Assembly: GCA_002393965.1 (NCBI GenBank) | Contig: DGSL01000001.1 | Coordinates: forward strand, 25,388 to 89,387 | Direction: 5' to 3' | Source of the DNA: Bacteroidales bacterium UBA4363 | GTDB taxonomy: Bacteria > Bacteroidota > Bacteroidia > Bacteroidales > Paludibacteraceae | DNA length: 64,000 nucleotides | In this document: positions 54,513 to 63,776 of the stretch, in pieces | Numbering within the stretch: position 1 is the first letter of the stretch | Layout of the letters: each line of letters opens with the position of its first letter | Made by a program: the position numbers and the translations under genes | The notes under the pieces: model-generated | The model's input: the letters and a program-made list of their open reading frames with translations, nothing else | Database searches by the model: none | Told to the model about the DNA's origin: nothing

Positions 54513-55364
54513 ATGGATTACGAAGAGGTTGAATTCCGCATTCCGTCCGATTCGGAAGACGTAAAAGACCTCCTGAGTGCGCTGTTGGGAGAGGTGGGAT
54601 ATGAATCGTTCGAGTCGTATGAAGGAGGATTGAAGGCCTATTGTCCTACGCAGACATATCAAGATAAGGAAGTAAGTCGGATCGTCACTGAATTCCCGAT
54701 GGAAACGACTCTGACGTTCGAACACCGAACGTTGAAAACCAGGGACTGGAACCAAGAGTGGGAAGAGCAATCCTTCACGCCGATACGGGTCGGTCGGGCG
54801 TGTATCATCCACAGTCCGCGAGATACTGAAGCCGGAGAATATCCTTATGATATTGTGCTCGCTCCGCGTCTGGCGTTCGGGTCGGGTCATCACGAGACCA
54901 CGCAGAGCATGCTGGCATTCATACTGGAGACGGAGATGGAGGGAAAGAGGGTTCTGGACATGGGTTCGGGGACCGGGGTGCTGGGAATCCTGGCAGCGAA
55001 GATGGGAGCCGAAAGTGTCGTATCGATAGACATTGATGACTGGGCCACAGAGAACACGAAAGAGAATGCGCTGATGAACCACGTGCGGCTTGAGGCGCTG
55101 ACGGGAGATGCTTCCCTACTGGAGGGCAGGCAGTTTGACGTAATCATGGCCAATATCAACCGGAACATCCTACTGAGAGACATGCCGTCATACGAAGCGA
55201 GCCTATCCATGGGTGGAATCCTGCTGATCAGCGGTTTTCTGCAGGGTGACATACCGTTGCTGGAAGAAAAGGCAACGGCGATGGGACTAAGAGAGACAAG
55301 CCGAAAAGAGAAGGGCGGATGGGTAGCCATGAAAATGGAGAAAAAAGGGAGCCGTCATGAGTAA
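54513..55364 (+). CDS. prmA: Ribosomal protein L11 methyltransferase
   Basis: 283 residues. N-terminal substrate-recognition domain (1-80; FESYEGGLKAYCP) and a Rossmann methylase with LDMGSGTGVLGILAAKMGA near 148, FGSGHHETTQSML before it and ANINRNILL after it. PrmA trimethylates L11. The stop lies 8 bases inside nadD, so the two are coupled. Confidence 0.95.
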   Translation: MDYEEVEFRIPSDSEDVKDLLSALLGEVGYESFESYEGGLKAYCPTQTYQDKEVSRIVTEFPMETTLTFEHRTLKTRDWNQEWEEQSFTPIRVGRACIIHSPRDTEAGEYPYDIVLAPRLAFGSGHHETTQSMLAFILETEMEGKRVLDMGSGTGVLGILAAKMGAESVVSIDIDDWATENTKENALMNHVRLEALTGDASLLEGRQFDVIMANINRNILLRDMPSYEASLSMGGILLISGFLQGDIPLLEEKATAMGLRETSRKEKGGWVAMKMEKKGSRHE

Positions 55365-55950
55365 GAGAATCGGTTTAATGGGAGGGTCCTTCAATCCGAT
55401 CCACAGGGGTCATGTATCGTTGGCGAGAATCATACGAACGAAGCTCGGGTTGGACGAGGTGTGGTTGCTATTGAGTCCGATGAACCCGTTGAAAGCGGGT
55501 GACGGGGAACTGATAGACGATGACCTTCGGCTGAAGATGGCTCAGATAGCCGTCGAAAACGAAGAGGGCATAGAGGTGTGTGACGTGGAGATGCGCCTGC
55601 CGCGTCCGAACTACACCATCCGAACGCTTGAATACCTCCGGACGCACTATGCAGGGAATCGTTTCTCGCTCGTCATCGGAGCCGATAACCTTCTTATCTT
55701 TGAGAAATGGAAAGATGCGGACATCCTGATGAGAGACTATGATGTGGTCGTCTATCCTCGTCCGGGGTATGACCTGGACGGCATTGTGGAGAGGTATCCG
55801 CATGTCCGGGTGGTCAGAGACGTCCCTGAATTTCCTATTTCATCGACGGAAATCCGTCGGAACCTGCGGGAAGGGATAGGGTGTGAGAAATGGTTGGACA
55901 GTAAGGTCTTGGAATTTATCTGCCGGAAAAAACTATATGGTGTAAGCTGA
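55357..55950 (+). CDS. nadD: Nicotinate-nucleotide adenylyltransferase
   Basis: 197 residues. GGSFNPIHRGHVSLAR is the nucleotidyltransferase HxGH motif (HRGH), and SSTEIRRNLREG is the ISSTxIR motif. It makes deamido-NAD from NaMN and ATP. It starts within the end of prmA. Confidence 0.97.
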   Translation: MSKRIGLMGGSFNPIHRGHVSLARIIRTKLGLDEVWLLLSPMNPLKAGDGELIDDDLRLKMAQIAVENEEGIEVCDVEMRLPRPNYTIRTLEYLRTHYAGNRFSLVIGADNLLIFEKWKDADILMRDYDVVVYPRPGYDLDGIVERYPHVRVVRDVPEFPISSTEIRRNLREGIGCEKWLDSKVLEFICRKKLYGVS

Positions 55951-55968
55951 GAATTTTAAAATAAAACG

Positions 55969-55976
55969 TACATTTG
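55969..55976 (+). promoter_or_regulatory. -7 promoter element (TACATTTG) of the DUF3127 gene
   Basis: Exact TAnnTTTG match 33 bp before the ATG at 56010. A TTG start at 55974 would lie inside this element, so the ATG is preferred. Confidence 0.55.
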
Positions 55977-56009
55977 TTTCGAAATAACACGAATAAAAAA
56001 AATAGTGAC

Positions 56010-56396
56010 ATGGAATTACAAGCGAGACTTGTTCAAGTATTACCAGTTCAGAGTGGAGTAAGTTCAAAGACGGGCAATCCGTGGAAGCGTCAGAGTTTCA
56101 TTGTGGAAACAGACGGTCAGTATCCGAGAAAGATCTGTATCGGTCTGTTCGGAGAGGACAAGGTGGATGTCAGTACATTTGCGCCGGGAACGCTCCTGAA
56201 CGTATCGTTTGACATAGAAAGCCGTGAATTCAACGGACGTTGGTACACAGACATCCGGGCATGGCGAGTAGAAGTGGCACAGAGTCCGGTCAATGCACCT
56301 GTTGCTCCTGTGTCGGCTGCGCCGGCGGCAGGGGCTGCTGATCCACAGCCGTTCTCCGCGGAGAGTGAGCCATCCACGGATGACCTGCCATTTTAA
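56010..56396 (+). CDS. DUF3127 family SSB-like protein
   Basis: 128 residues from the ATG at 56010. The first ~90 residues form an OB-fold-like domain (ELQARLVQVLPVQSG, GNPWKRQSFIVETDG, LNVSFDIESREFNGRWYTDI) and the remainder is an Ala/Pro-rich linker ending in an acidic hydrophobic tip (STDDLPF), as in single-stranded DNA-binding proteins (DDIPF). DUF3127 is my memory-based family call. It may bind DNA or partner proteins through the tip. A terminator follows at 56465. Confidence 0.85.
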   Translation: MELQARLVQVLPVQSGVSSKTGNPWKRQSFIVETDGQYPRKICIGLFGEDKVDVSTFAPGTLLNVSFDIESREFNGRWYTDIRAWRVEVAQSPVNAPVAPVSAAPAAGAADPQPFSAESEPSTDDLPF

Positions 56397-56464
56397 CGAA
56401 AAAAACAAGGGCGTTGTTTTTCTCTTTCGCAGAGAAGGCGGTACGTCCTTGGAAGTCATACAAG

Positions 56465-56500
56465 AAGAGGGTATTCCAAAACGGAATACCCTCTTTCTTT
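56465..56500. terminator. Bidirectional terminator between the DUF3127 gene and the hexose mutase gene
   Basis: AAGAGGGTATTCC (56465-56477) and GGAATACCCTCTT (56483-56495) are perfect inverted copies, with T and A runs on both sides. It serves two convergent genes. Confidence 0.9.
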
Positions 56501-56523
56501 TGTTCAGATAAACTCTGGTAAGG

Positions 56524-58269
56524 TCAGATACCCAGCGATGCCCTGACGGCATTGATTTTCTGTTCGGCAGCGTCAGAAGCCCTCTCGTAATCGTTCTCCG
56601 AATCCATCTTTCCTAAGATCTCGATGTAGAACTTGATCTTCGGTTCGGTTCCGGACGGGCGTATAGAAACCTTGGTTCCGTCCTCGGTGAAGAGTTGGAT
56701 GACATCGGACGTGCACGGCATATCCGTAATAGAGGATTCGACGCCGTCCTTGATCTGCTTGAGAGAGGCGAAATCCTTGTAGAGCGTAACGGTGGAGCCT
56801 GCTAATTCCTTCGGTGGATTCTGTCGGTAGTTTGCCATCATACTCTTAATCTCATCGGCGCCTGATTTGCCTTTCTTGACGATGGAGATACCTTTTTCCT
56901 TAGAATATCCGAACTCCATGTAGACGTGTTTGAGCAACTGGTAAACGGTCATTCCGTTTTCTTTCGCCCAGGCAGCCATTTCGGCGATGAGAGCGATGGT
57001 GGAGATGGCGTCCTTGTCTCGTACGAAATCCTCCGGGAGATAGCCGTAGCTTTCTTCTCCGCCACCGATATAGGTCTTTTTTCCCTCGTTGGCGAGCATG
57101 ACAGCGGCGATCCACTTGAACCCGGTATAGACATCGTATATCTGGATACCGTATCGGTCGGCGATACGTTTGAAAGTCTCGGAAGTTACGATCGTCTTGA
57201 CCATGTATTCATTGCCCTTGAGTTTGCCGAGTTCTTTCCACCGGCGAGCGAGATAGTAGGTCAGCATGGAACCTGTCTGGTTGCCTGTGAGCAGGACAAA
57301 CTCGCCGTTGTCGTTTCTGACTGCGATACCTTCCCGGTCGGCATCGGGGTCGGAAGCGATCACGAGATCAGCCCCTTCGGCTTTGGCTTTTTCGACTGCG
57401 AGTTTCAGAGCGGCCGGTTCTTCCGGGTTAGGCGATGTCACGGTAGGGAAGTCTCCGGAGATGACATCCTGTTCCGGTACGTTGATGATATTGTCGAAAC
57501 CGAATTCCTTGAGCATTTTCGGAACCATCATGATACCCGTTCCGTGGATAGGAGTGTAAACGATTTTCATATCGTGGTGTTTCCTGACGGCATCGGGAGA
57601 GAGAGAGATAGCCTTGATGCTCTCGATCATGCGGTTGTCGATATCCTCGCCGATGATCTGGATGAGCTCCTTATTGCCTTGGAAGCGGATGTCGTCGATG
57701 CGTGTAATGGCATTGACTTCGTCGATCACATTCTTGTCGTGAGGAGGGACGAGTTGTGCTCCGTCGTTCCAATAGGCTTTGTATCCGTTGTATTCCTTCG
57801 GATTGTGTGAAGCGGTGATGTTGATACCCGCATTAGCCTTGAGTTCCCGAATGGCGAAAGAGACTTCGGGGGTAGGTCGGAGGGCATCAAAGAGATAGAC
57901 CTTGATGCCATTGGCCGAGAGGATGTCGGCAGAGATTTCGGCAAACTTGCGAGAATTGTTGCGGCAGTCGTGTCCGATCACGACGGAGATTTGGCTGTCG
58001 GAAGCGAACTGTTTTTTCAGGTAATTGGCAAATCCCTGAGTAGCGGCTCCTACGGTATAGATGTTCATGCGGTTGGTTCCCACTCCCATAATGCCACGCA
58101 GTCCACCGGTTCCGAACTCCAGAGTGCGGTAGAAAGAATCGATCAAATCGGTTTTATCATCGTTGTTGAGCATTGCCTTGACCTGACTTTTAGTCTCGGC
58201 GTCGTAGTTTCCGTCCAACCAGATCTGCGCTGCAGCAGAAACTTGCTTGATTAATTCGGTGTTTTCCAT
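56524..58269 (-). CDS. Phospho-sugar mutase (phosphoglucomutase/phosphomannomutase family)
   Basis: 581 residues. The phosphoserine loop is ITASHNPKEYNGYKAYW near 145, the metal loop DPDADREGIAV near 310, the sugar-recognition loop GGGEESYGYLPED near 400 and the phosphate-binding loop RPSGTEPKIKFYIE near 535. All four active-site parts of the alpha-D-phosphohexomutase family are present. The length fits the PgcA-like group that interconverts glucose-1- and glucose-6-phosphate. It ends at a shared terminator. Confidence 0.95.
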   Translation of the reverse strand: MENTELIKQVSAAAQIWLDGNYDAETKSQVKAMLNNDDKTDLIDSFYRTLEFGTGGLRGIMGVGTNRMNIYTVGAATQGFANYLKKQFASDSQISVVIGHDCRNNSRKFAEISADILSANGIKVYLFDALRPTPEVSFAIRELKANAGINITASHNPKEYNGYKAYWNDGAQLVPPHDKNVIDEVNAITRIDDIRFQGNKELIQIIGEDIDNRMIESIKAISLSPDAVRKHHDMKIVYTPIHGTGIMMVPKMLKEFGFDNIINVPEQDVISGDFPTVTSPNPEEPAALKLAVEKAKAEGADLVIASDPDADREGIAVRNDNGEFVLLTGNQTGSMLTYYLARRWKELGKLKGNEYMVKTIVTSETFKRIADRYGIQIYDVYTGFKWIAAVMLANEGKKTYIGGGEESYGYLPEDFVRDKDAISTIALIAEMAAWAKENGMTVYQLLKHVYMEFGYSKEKGISIVKKGKSGADEIKSMMANYRQNPPKELAGSTVTLYKDFASLKQIKDGVESSITDMPCTSDVIQLFTEDGTKVSIRPSGTEPKIKFYIEILGKMDSENDYERASDAAEQKINAVRASLGI

Positions 58270-58315
58270 AGGATTGAAATTTGTATGTTAAGTTGAAATA
58301 ATCAGAAATGACACA

Positions 58316-58323
58316 TAAAGATA
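58316..58323 (-). promoter_or_regulatory. -7 promoter-like element (TATCTTTA) of the hexose mutase gene
   Basis: Minus-strand TATCTTTA differs from TAnnTTTG in the last base and lies about 47 bp before the start at 58269. Confidence 0.4.
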
Positions 58324-58421
58324 AAAACAGTTTGTGAAAAAACAAAACACAATGTCGAAATTCGTGGTTATGGCGCAGGCAAGAAAGGGAGGTGGTGAGC
58401 AGAGGTGATATATACAATATT

Positions 58422-58429
58422 TAACTTTG
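58422..58429 (+). promoter_or_regulatory. Upstream -7 element (TAACTTTG) of the nucleotidyltransferase-galE operon
   Basis: Exact TAnnTTTG match 77 bp before the ATG at 58507. With the second element at 58477-58484 it suggests two tandem promoters. Confidence 0.4.
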
Positions 58430-58476
58430 TGGTCCTTTATTTAACGGAGGTATTCGTCGATAGTTGAGTGATTTCG

Positions 58477-58484
58477 TATCTTTG
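58477..58484 (+). promoter_or_regulatory. Downstream -7 element (TATCTTTG) of the nucleotidyltransferase-galE operon
   Basis: Exact TAnnTTTG match 22 bp before the ATG at 58507, the same spacing as at pyrB. Confidence 0.5.
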
Positions 58485-58506
58485 CAGCCGAAAAAAACAT
58501 ATATAA

Positions 58507-59415
58507 ATGAAACCGACGTTATTTGTCTTAGCAGCGGGAATGGGAAGCCGCTATGGAGGGTTGAAGCAGTTGGACGGAGTAGGTCCGAACGGAGAAACGA
58601 TCATGGACTATTCCATATATGACGCAGTCCGTTCCGGATTTGGAAAGGTTGTATTTGTCATACGTCACAGTTTCGAGAAGGAGTTCGTTGAGAATGTTTT
58701 GAACCGTTATCAGAATCACATAGAGACGGCGGTGGTGTATCAGGAGATTGATTCATTGCCAGCCGGCTATACGGCATCGCCGGAGCGTACTCGTCCGTGG
58801 GGTACGGGTCATGCCGTGATGATGGGCAGTGAGGTCATCAAAGAACCGTTTGCCGTGATCAATTCCGATGATTTCTACGGTTCGGAGTCGTTCGGCATAC
58901 TGGCTCAGAAGTTGCAGGAGATAGAAGGAACGGAGGGCAAGTACTGCATGGTGGGCTATCGAGTGGAGAACACCCTTTCGGAAAGCGGAACGGTCAACAG
59001 AGGAGTCTGTGCGGTGGACAAGGACGGATATCTGCAATCGATCGCAGAGCGTGAGAAGATAGAGCGAAACGGCGGAGACATCCTGTACTGTGACGAGCAG
59101 GGGTTGATGCAGAAGATAGAAGAGGGGACGCACGTCTCCATGAACATGTGGGGTTTCACTCCCGATTATTTCTCACATTCGGAGCGATTCTTCCGAGAAT
59201 TTCTGGATGAAAACTCCCAGAACCTAAAGTCAGAATTCTATATTCCTAACGTAGTGGACCGCCTGATCAGCGAAAAGAAGGCGACGGTGGAGGTCTTGGA
59301 CACGCCAAGCCGTTGGATCGGTGTGACGTATGCGGAAGACAAGCCGCTGGTGGTCTTGCGTCTGAATGAGTTGGTCCGCAAGGGAGTGTATCCGCAGACT
59401 CTGTGGGAAAAGTAA
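58507..59415 (+). CDS. Sugar-phosphate nucleotidyltransferase family protein
   Basis: 302 residues. VLAAGMGSRYGGLKQLDGVG is the nucleotidyltransferase signature with GxGxR, followed by VGPNGETIMDYSIYDA and the metal-binding region INSDDFYGSESF. It should transfer a nucleotide to a sugar phosphate; the particular sugar is not readable. Upstream of galE by 33 bp, and next to a hexose mutase, so nucleotide-sugar supply for glycan synthesis is likely. Confidence 0.88.
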   Translation: MKPTLFVLAAGMGSRYGGLKQLDGVGPNGETIMDYSIYDAVRSGFGKVVFVIRHSFEKEFVENVLNRYQNHIETAVVYQEIDSLPAGYTASPERTRPWGTGHAVMMGSEVIKEPFAVINSDDFYGSESFGILAQKLQEIEGTEGKYCMVGYRVENTLSESGTVNRGVCAVDKDGYLQSIAEREKIERNGGDILYCDEQGLMQKIEEGTHVSMNMWGFTPDYFSHSERFFREFLDENSQNLKSEFYIPNVVDRLISEKKATVEVLDTPSRWIGVTYAEDKPLVVLRLNELVRKGVYPQTLWEK

Positions 59416-59448
59416 CCAAAAAAAGAAAGCGAAAAAAAGAAGATAAGA

Positions 59449-60498
59449 ATGGATCAAGTACTGGTCACGGGAGGAACCGGATTTATCGGTTCGCATACTG
59501 TCGTTGAGTTGCAGAATGCCGGCTATGAGGTGATTATCGTTGATAATCTTTCGAACTCGTCCATTGACTCGATCAGTCGGATAGAGCGCATAACGGGCAT
59601 CAAGCCTCACTTTGAGAATCTGGACTGTCTGGACTATGTGGGTTTGGATCATGTATTTGCCAAGTATGAGGACATCAAGGCGATTATCCATTTCGCAGCC
59701 AGCAAGGCGGTGGGAGAGTCGGTTCAGAAGCCTATCCTATATTACCGCAACAACGTCAACGGGCTGATGAACATCATCGACCTGATGCCGTTGTACGGCA
59801 TCAAACACCTTGTGTTCTCGTCCTCATGTACCGTATATGGTCAGCCAGACACGTTGCCGGTGACGGAGTCATCACCGATAAAGCCTGCGACCTCTCCTTA
59901 CGGCAATACGAAGCAGATTTGTGAGGAGATAATCCGTGACGTGGTACATTCCGGCAGTTGTGACATGAGGAGCATTGTCCTGCGCTATTTCAACCCAATC
60001 GGAGCCCATCCATCGGGTGAAATCGGGGAATTGCCAGTGGGAGTTCCTAACAATCTGGTGCCGTATATCACTCAGACAGCGATCGGAATGCGGGAGGAAC
60101 TACGCATATTCGGTGATGACTATGATACGCCGGACGGAACGTGTATTCGTGATTATATCGACGTGGTGGATCTGGCGAAGGCTCATGTGGTAGCCGTGAA
60201 GCGCATGTTGGAAGAAAAGCAGGAAGAGCCGATAGAATACTTCAATATAGGAACAGGAAAGGGCATATCGGTACTGGAGCTTGTCCATGCGTTCGAGAAA
60301 GCGACAGGTGTGAAGGTAGCCCGACGGGTTGTCGGGCGTCGGGAAGGAGACATCGTCAAGGTATGGGCAGATGCGACTAAAGCCAATAACGTGTTGGGTT
60401 GGCATGCGGAAACGCCATTGGATGAGACCATGAAGAATGCGTGGAAGTGGGAGCAGAAAGTCCATGGTGAGACGGAAAAGAAAAAAGGGAAAGAATAA
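59449..60498 (+). CDS. galE: UDP-glucose 4-epimerase
   Basis: 349 residues. NAD-binding VTGGTGFIGSHTVVEL at the N-terminus; catalytic Ser-Tyr-Lys in SSSCTVYG and SPYGNTKQICEE; substrate binding region NPIGAHPSGEIGE and YIDVVDLAKAHVVA. It interconverts UDP-glucose and UDP-galactose. Its terminator is shared with the convergent ABC-F gene. Confidence 0.96.
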   Translation: MDQVLVTGGTGFIGSHTVVELQNAGYEVIIVDNLSNSSIDSISRIERITGIKPHFENLDCLDYVGLDHVFAKYEDIKAIIHFAASKAVGESVQKPILYYRNNVNGLMNIIDLMPLYGIKHLVFSSSCTVYGQPDTLPVTESSPIKPATSPYGNTKQICEEIIRDVVHSGSCDMRSIVLRYFNPIGAHPSGEIGELPVGVPNNLVPYITQTAIGMREELRIFGDDYDTPDGTCIRDYIDVVDLAKAHVVAVKRMLEEKQEEPIEYFNIGTGKGISVLELVHAFEKATGVKVARRVVGRREGDIVKVWADATKANNVLGWHAETPLDETMKNAWKWEQKVHGETEKKKGKE

Positions 60499-60518
60499 GG
60501 AAGGAAAGAGAGATATAG

Positions 60519-60556
60519 AAAAGACGCCCGGAAAGAAATTCCGGGCGTCTTTTTTC
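60519..60556. terminator. Bidirectional terminator between galE and the ABC-F gene
   Basis: AAGACGCCCGGAA (60521-60533) and TTCCGGGCGTCTT (60539-60551) are perfect inverted copies with A and T runs outside. Confidence 0.92.
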
Positions 60557-60583
60557 TGTCTTTCAGAACTGGGGAAGATTGAT

Positions 60584-60601
60584 TTTTTTTTGGGGGGGGG
60601 A
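60584..60601. repeat. Stacked homopolymer T9-G9 after the ABC-F gene
   Basis: A run of T followed directly by nine G (60592-60600) lies between the ABC-F stop and the shared terminator. Such tracts slip during replication; here it is outside coding DNA. Confidence 0.7.
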
Positions 60602-60611
60602 GTTTTTTCGG

Positions 60612-62576
60612 TTAAGAGAGCCGTGCTTTCTGTTCTTCCAGCTGTTCGTTCAGGATTTCCCATTCGTACATTTTCTGTTCGAGTTCATGTTTCTTCTTCT
60701 CGTAGGTCTGGAACAGGGAAGTATCGGTCGAATGTCCCGGTTCCTGGAGTTCTCGTTCGAGCGCCTGCAACTCGTCTTCCAGGGATGAAATGGCGGATTC
60801 CGCCTCTTCGACTGCGCGTTCCGCCTTTCGAATGCATCGGTTGATTTCTTTGCGGGCTTCGTAGGAAATCTTGCTTTCGGATTTCGGTGTGTCGTTGACA
60901 GAAGGGGAGGAGTGTTCCGATGTCAGAGGTGAAGAGTCAGAAGCGGCAGAGGCAGAAGACAGGCTTTCGATTTGGTGTTGGTGGAGGTAGTCATAGATGC
61001 CACCGATGTGTTCCCGGATCTTATGGTTGGAGAATTCGTACACTTTATCGACGAGTCCATCGAGGAAATCCCGGTCGTGAGAGACGATGATGGCTGTGCC
61101 GTCAAAATCCCTGATAGCTTGTTTGAGGACCTCCTTGGATGGGATATCGAGGTGGTTGGTCGGTTCGTCGAGGATGAGCAGATTAACGGGTTCGAGCAGG
61201 AGTCGTATCATAGCCAGCCGAGAGCGTTCGCCTCCGGAGAGGACCTGCACCTTCTTGTCGGATGCGTCGCCACCGAACATGAACGCACCCAGGATGTCGC
61301 GGATTTTGGTTCTGATATCGCCCGTCGCGACGTTGTCGATCGTTTCGAAGACGGTGAGGTTTCCGTCGAGGAGTGAGGCCTGATTCTGTGCAAAGTATCC
61401 GATGTGGACGTTGTGTCCGATCTTCAGCTTGCCCGAGTAATCGGAGATTTCGCCCATGATGCACTTGACGAGAGTGGATTTGCCTTCGCCGTTGCGACCG
61501 ACAAAGGCGATTTTCTCACCTCGGTTGATGATCAGTCCGACGTGGTCGAGTACGGTCTGTGGTCCGTAGGTTTTCGTCAGGTTCTCGACTTCGACGGGGA
61601 TAGATCCAGACCGGGGAGCCGGAGGGAACTTCAGGTGGAGCCTTGCGGTATCCTCCATATCCACTTCGATGCGTTCGATTTTAGCGAGTTGCTTGATACG
61701 GCTCTGGACCTGGACTGATTTCGTGGCCTTATAGCGGAAACGTTCGATAAAATCCTCGGTGTCGGCAATCATCTTCTGTTGGTTCTCGTAGGCCCGTATC
61801 TGTTGTTCGCGCCGTTCTTTCCGCAGTTCGAGATAATGGTCGTAGTTCACCTTATAGTCGTAGATTTTCCCGAGCGAAATTTCGATGGTACGGTTGGTGA
61901 TATGATTGATAAATGCCTTGTCGTGAGAGACCAGCAGGACAGCTGCGGAGGTGTTTTTCAGGAACTCCTCGAACCATTGGATAGATTCGATGTCGAGGTG
62001 GTTGGTCGGTTCGTCGAGAAGCAGGAGGTCGGGGTGAGTGAGCAGTATCTTGGCGAGTTCGATGCGCATGCGCCATCCTCCGGAGAATTCGGAGGTCGGC
62101 CGATCGAAGTCGGACCGTCGGAATCCGAGTCCAAGTAGTGTTTTCTCGATTTCTGCGAGATAATCGTTTCCACCCATCATCTGGAGGCGTTCTGTTTCGT
62201 GAGAAAGGGTATCGATGAGTTGCAGGTAGGACTCGGAATCGTAGTCGGTTCGGTCGGCGAGTTCCTGTGTGAGTCGGTCGATGAGTTGTTGCTGAACGCG
62301 GATGGAATCGAATGCTTTCTCAGCCTCTTCGCGGACCGAGACGCCGTCGGAACAGAGCATGTGTTGTGGCAGGTAGCCTATGGAGATATCCTTCGGGATG
62401 GACACGGAGCCGGCTGTCGGCTGTTGCAGTCCGGCAAAAATCTTCAGCATGGTGGATTTTCCTGCTCCGTTTTTTCCGACGAGAGCGATTTTGTCTTTCG
62501 GATTAACTTGGAAGGAGATGTTGTCGAACAGGGGTTTAGCGCTGAACTCGACAGAGAGCCGGTCTATGGAAATCAC
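60612..62576 (-). CDS. ABC-F family ATPase
   Basis: 654 residues with two ABC domains: Walker A GKNGAGKSTMLK near 36 and GRNGEGKSTLVK near 358; signature sequences SGGWRMRIEL and LSGGERSRLAMIR; Walker B LLLLDEPTNHLDI and LLILDEPTNHLDI. No membrane segments. The linker has the charged EERREQQIRAYENQQ helix and there is a C-terminal coiled coil (about 560-645). ABC-F proteins act on ribosomes; a few give antibiotic resistance, which cannot be decided here. The family (Uup/YdiF/EttA type) is not resolved. Confidence 0.94.
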   Translation of the reverse strand: MISIDRLSVEFSAKPLFDNISFQVNPKDKIALVGKNGAGKSTMLKIFAGLQQPTAGSVSIPKDISIGYLPQHMLCSDGVSVREEAEKAFDSIRVQQQLIDRLTQELADRTDYDSESYLQLIDTLSHETERLQMMGGNDYLAEIEKTLLGLGFRRSDFDRPTSEFSGGWRMRIELAKILLTHPDLLLLDEPTNHLDIESIQWFEEFLKNTSAAVLLVSHDKAFINHITNRTIEISLGKIYDYKVNYDHYLELRKERREQQIRAYENQQKMIADTEDFIERFRYKATKSVQVQSRIKQLAKIERIEVDMEDTARLHLKFPPAPRSGSIPVEVENLTKTYGPQTVLDHVGLIINRGEKIAFVGRNGEGKSTLVKCIMGEISDYSGKLKIGHNVHIGYFAQNQASLLDGNLTVFETIDNVATGDIRTKIRDILGAFMFGGDASDKKVQVLSGGERSRLAMIRLLLEPVNLLILDEPTNHLDIPSKEVLKQAIRDFDGTAIIVSHDRDFLDGLVDKVYEFSNHKIREHIGGIYDYLHQHQIESLSSASAASDSSPLTSEHSSPSVNDTPKSESKISYEARKEINRCIRKAERAVEEAESAISSLEDELQALERELQEPGHSTDTSLFQTYEKKKHELEQKMYEWEILNEQLEEQKARLS

Positions 62577-62602
62577 GATATATCCGTTTGAATTTAGGAC
62601 TG

Positions 62603-62610
62603 CAAAGATA
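62603..62610 (-). promoter_or_regulatory. -7 promoter element (TATCTTTG) of the ABC-F gene
   Basis: Minus-strand TATCTTTG, exact consensus, 27 bp before the start at 62576. Confidence 0.55.
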
Positions 62611-62614
62611 AGAA

Positions 62615-62642
62615 AAAAGCGCCTATCATGAATGATAAGCGC
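62615..62642 (-). terminator. Terminator after asnA
   Basis: On the minus strand GCGCTTATCAT and ATGATAGGCGC form a hairpin with one mismatch, followed by a run of T. It lies between the asnA stop and the ABC-F promoter, which are on the same strand. Confidence 0.75.
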
Positions 62643-62670
62643 AGGAGTTGGTGTGACCTTATTTTCAGTT

Positions 62671-63711
62671 TTACTCGAAGAGCGGTATGCCCAGAGCCTC
62701 GCATTCCTTGATTTGTTCTTCGGGCCAGATGCTGGACTGTACTTCTCCGATGTGAGCCTTGCGGAGCAGGTACATACAGAGTCGAGACTGTCCGATACCC
62801 CCTCCGATGGATAGTGGAAGAGAGTCGTTGAGGAGTCGGCGGTGGAAATAGAGATTCTTGCGGTCTTCGCATCCGGAGATGGCGAGTTGTCTCAGAAGAG
62901 CCTCCTTGTCGACACGAATGCCCATGGAAGATATTTCGAAAGCCCGTTTGAGGATTGGGTTCCAAAGCAAGATATCGCCGTTGAGTCCTTCGAACCCTTC
63001 TTCGTTCGGTGTGGACCAATCGTCGTAGTCGGGAGCGCGTCCGTCGTGTTTCTTACCGTTGCTCAGAACGCCACCGATGCCCATGATGAAGACGGCGCCG
63101 TATTCTTCCGTGATACGGTTTTCGCGTTCCTTGTCGTCCAGGTCCGGATAGCGTTGCAGGAGTTCTTCGGCACTGATGAACGTAATCTCGGACGGGAGAG
63201 AGGTGGCGATGTCAGGGAAAATCTCGGAGATGTAGAACTCGGTTCGAAGAAAAGCGTTGTAGATGCGAGAGACGATGTCGCGTAGGAAAGCGATGGTCCG
63301 TTGTTCTGGTGAAATGACGCGTTCCCAGTCCCACTGGTCCACATAGAGGGAGTGGAGGTTGTCGAGGGTCTCGTCGGAGCGAATGGCATTCATGTCGGTA
63401 TATATGCCATGTCCGACCGGAATGTTGAGATCCGCCAGCGAGAGCCGTTTCCATTTTGCAAGGGAGTGAACCACCTCGGCCCGGCGGTCACCAAGGTCGA
63501 GGATCGGGAACGAGACGGCGCGTTCCACTCCGTTGAGGTCATCGTTGATACCGGTTCCCTGCAGTACGAACAAAGGAGCAGTTACGCGGGTGAGTTTAAG
63601 TTCGGCAGCCAGATTCTGCTGGAAATAGTCTTTGATGAGTTTTATGCTTCGTTCGGTCTGTTTCTTACTCAGAATCGGTTTGTATCCTTCCGGAATAATC
63701 AGGTTGCTCAT
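62671..63711 (-). CDS. asnA: Aspartate-ammonia ligase
   Basis: 346 residues of the class II aminoacyl-tRNA synthetase-like asparagine synthetase. Visible parts are ELKLTRVTAPLFVLQGTGIND, HSLAKWKRLSL, YVDQWDWERVI and SIGGGIGQSRLCMYLLRK at the C-terminus, the last being the class II motif 3 region. It makes asparagine from aspartate, ammonia and ATP. Own promoter (63777-63784) and terminator. Confidence 0.97.
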   Translation of the reverse strand: MSNLIIPEGYKPILSKKQTERSIKLIKDYFQQNLAAELKLTRVTAPLFVLQGTGINDDLNGVERAVSFPILDLGDRRAEVVHSLAKWKRLSLADLNIPVGHGIYTDMNAIRSDETLDNLHSLYVDQWDWERVISPEQRTIAFLRDIVSRIYNAFLRTEFYISEIFPDIATSLPSEITFISAEELLQRYPDLDDKERENRITEEYGAVFIMGIGGVLSNGKKHDGRAPDYDDWSTPNEEGFEGLNGDILLWNPILKRAFEISSMGIRVDKEALLRQLAISGCEDRKNLYFHRRLLNDSLPLSIGGGIGQSRLCMYLLRKAHIGEVQSSIWPEEQIKECEALGIPLFE

Positions 63712-63776
63712 ATGGTGGTTCCTTGGATTAGTAGTGAAATGGGAAAAAGTAGTTTCTTTCTTTATTTTTTTCGTTA

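Noticed and set aside
56926-57810. 294-codon plus-strand frame opposite the hexose mutase
   Set aside because: Same reason: antisense of a conserved enzyme, no family features.
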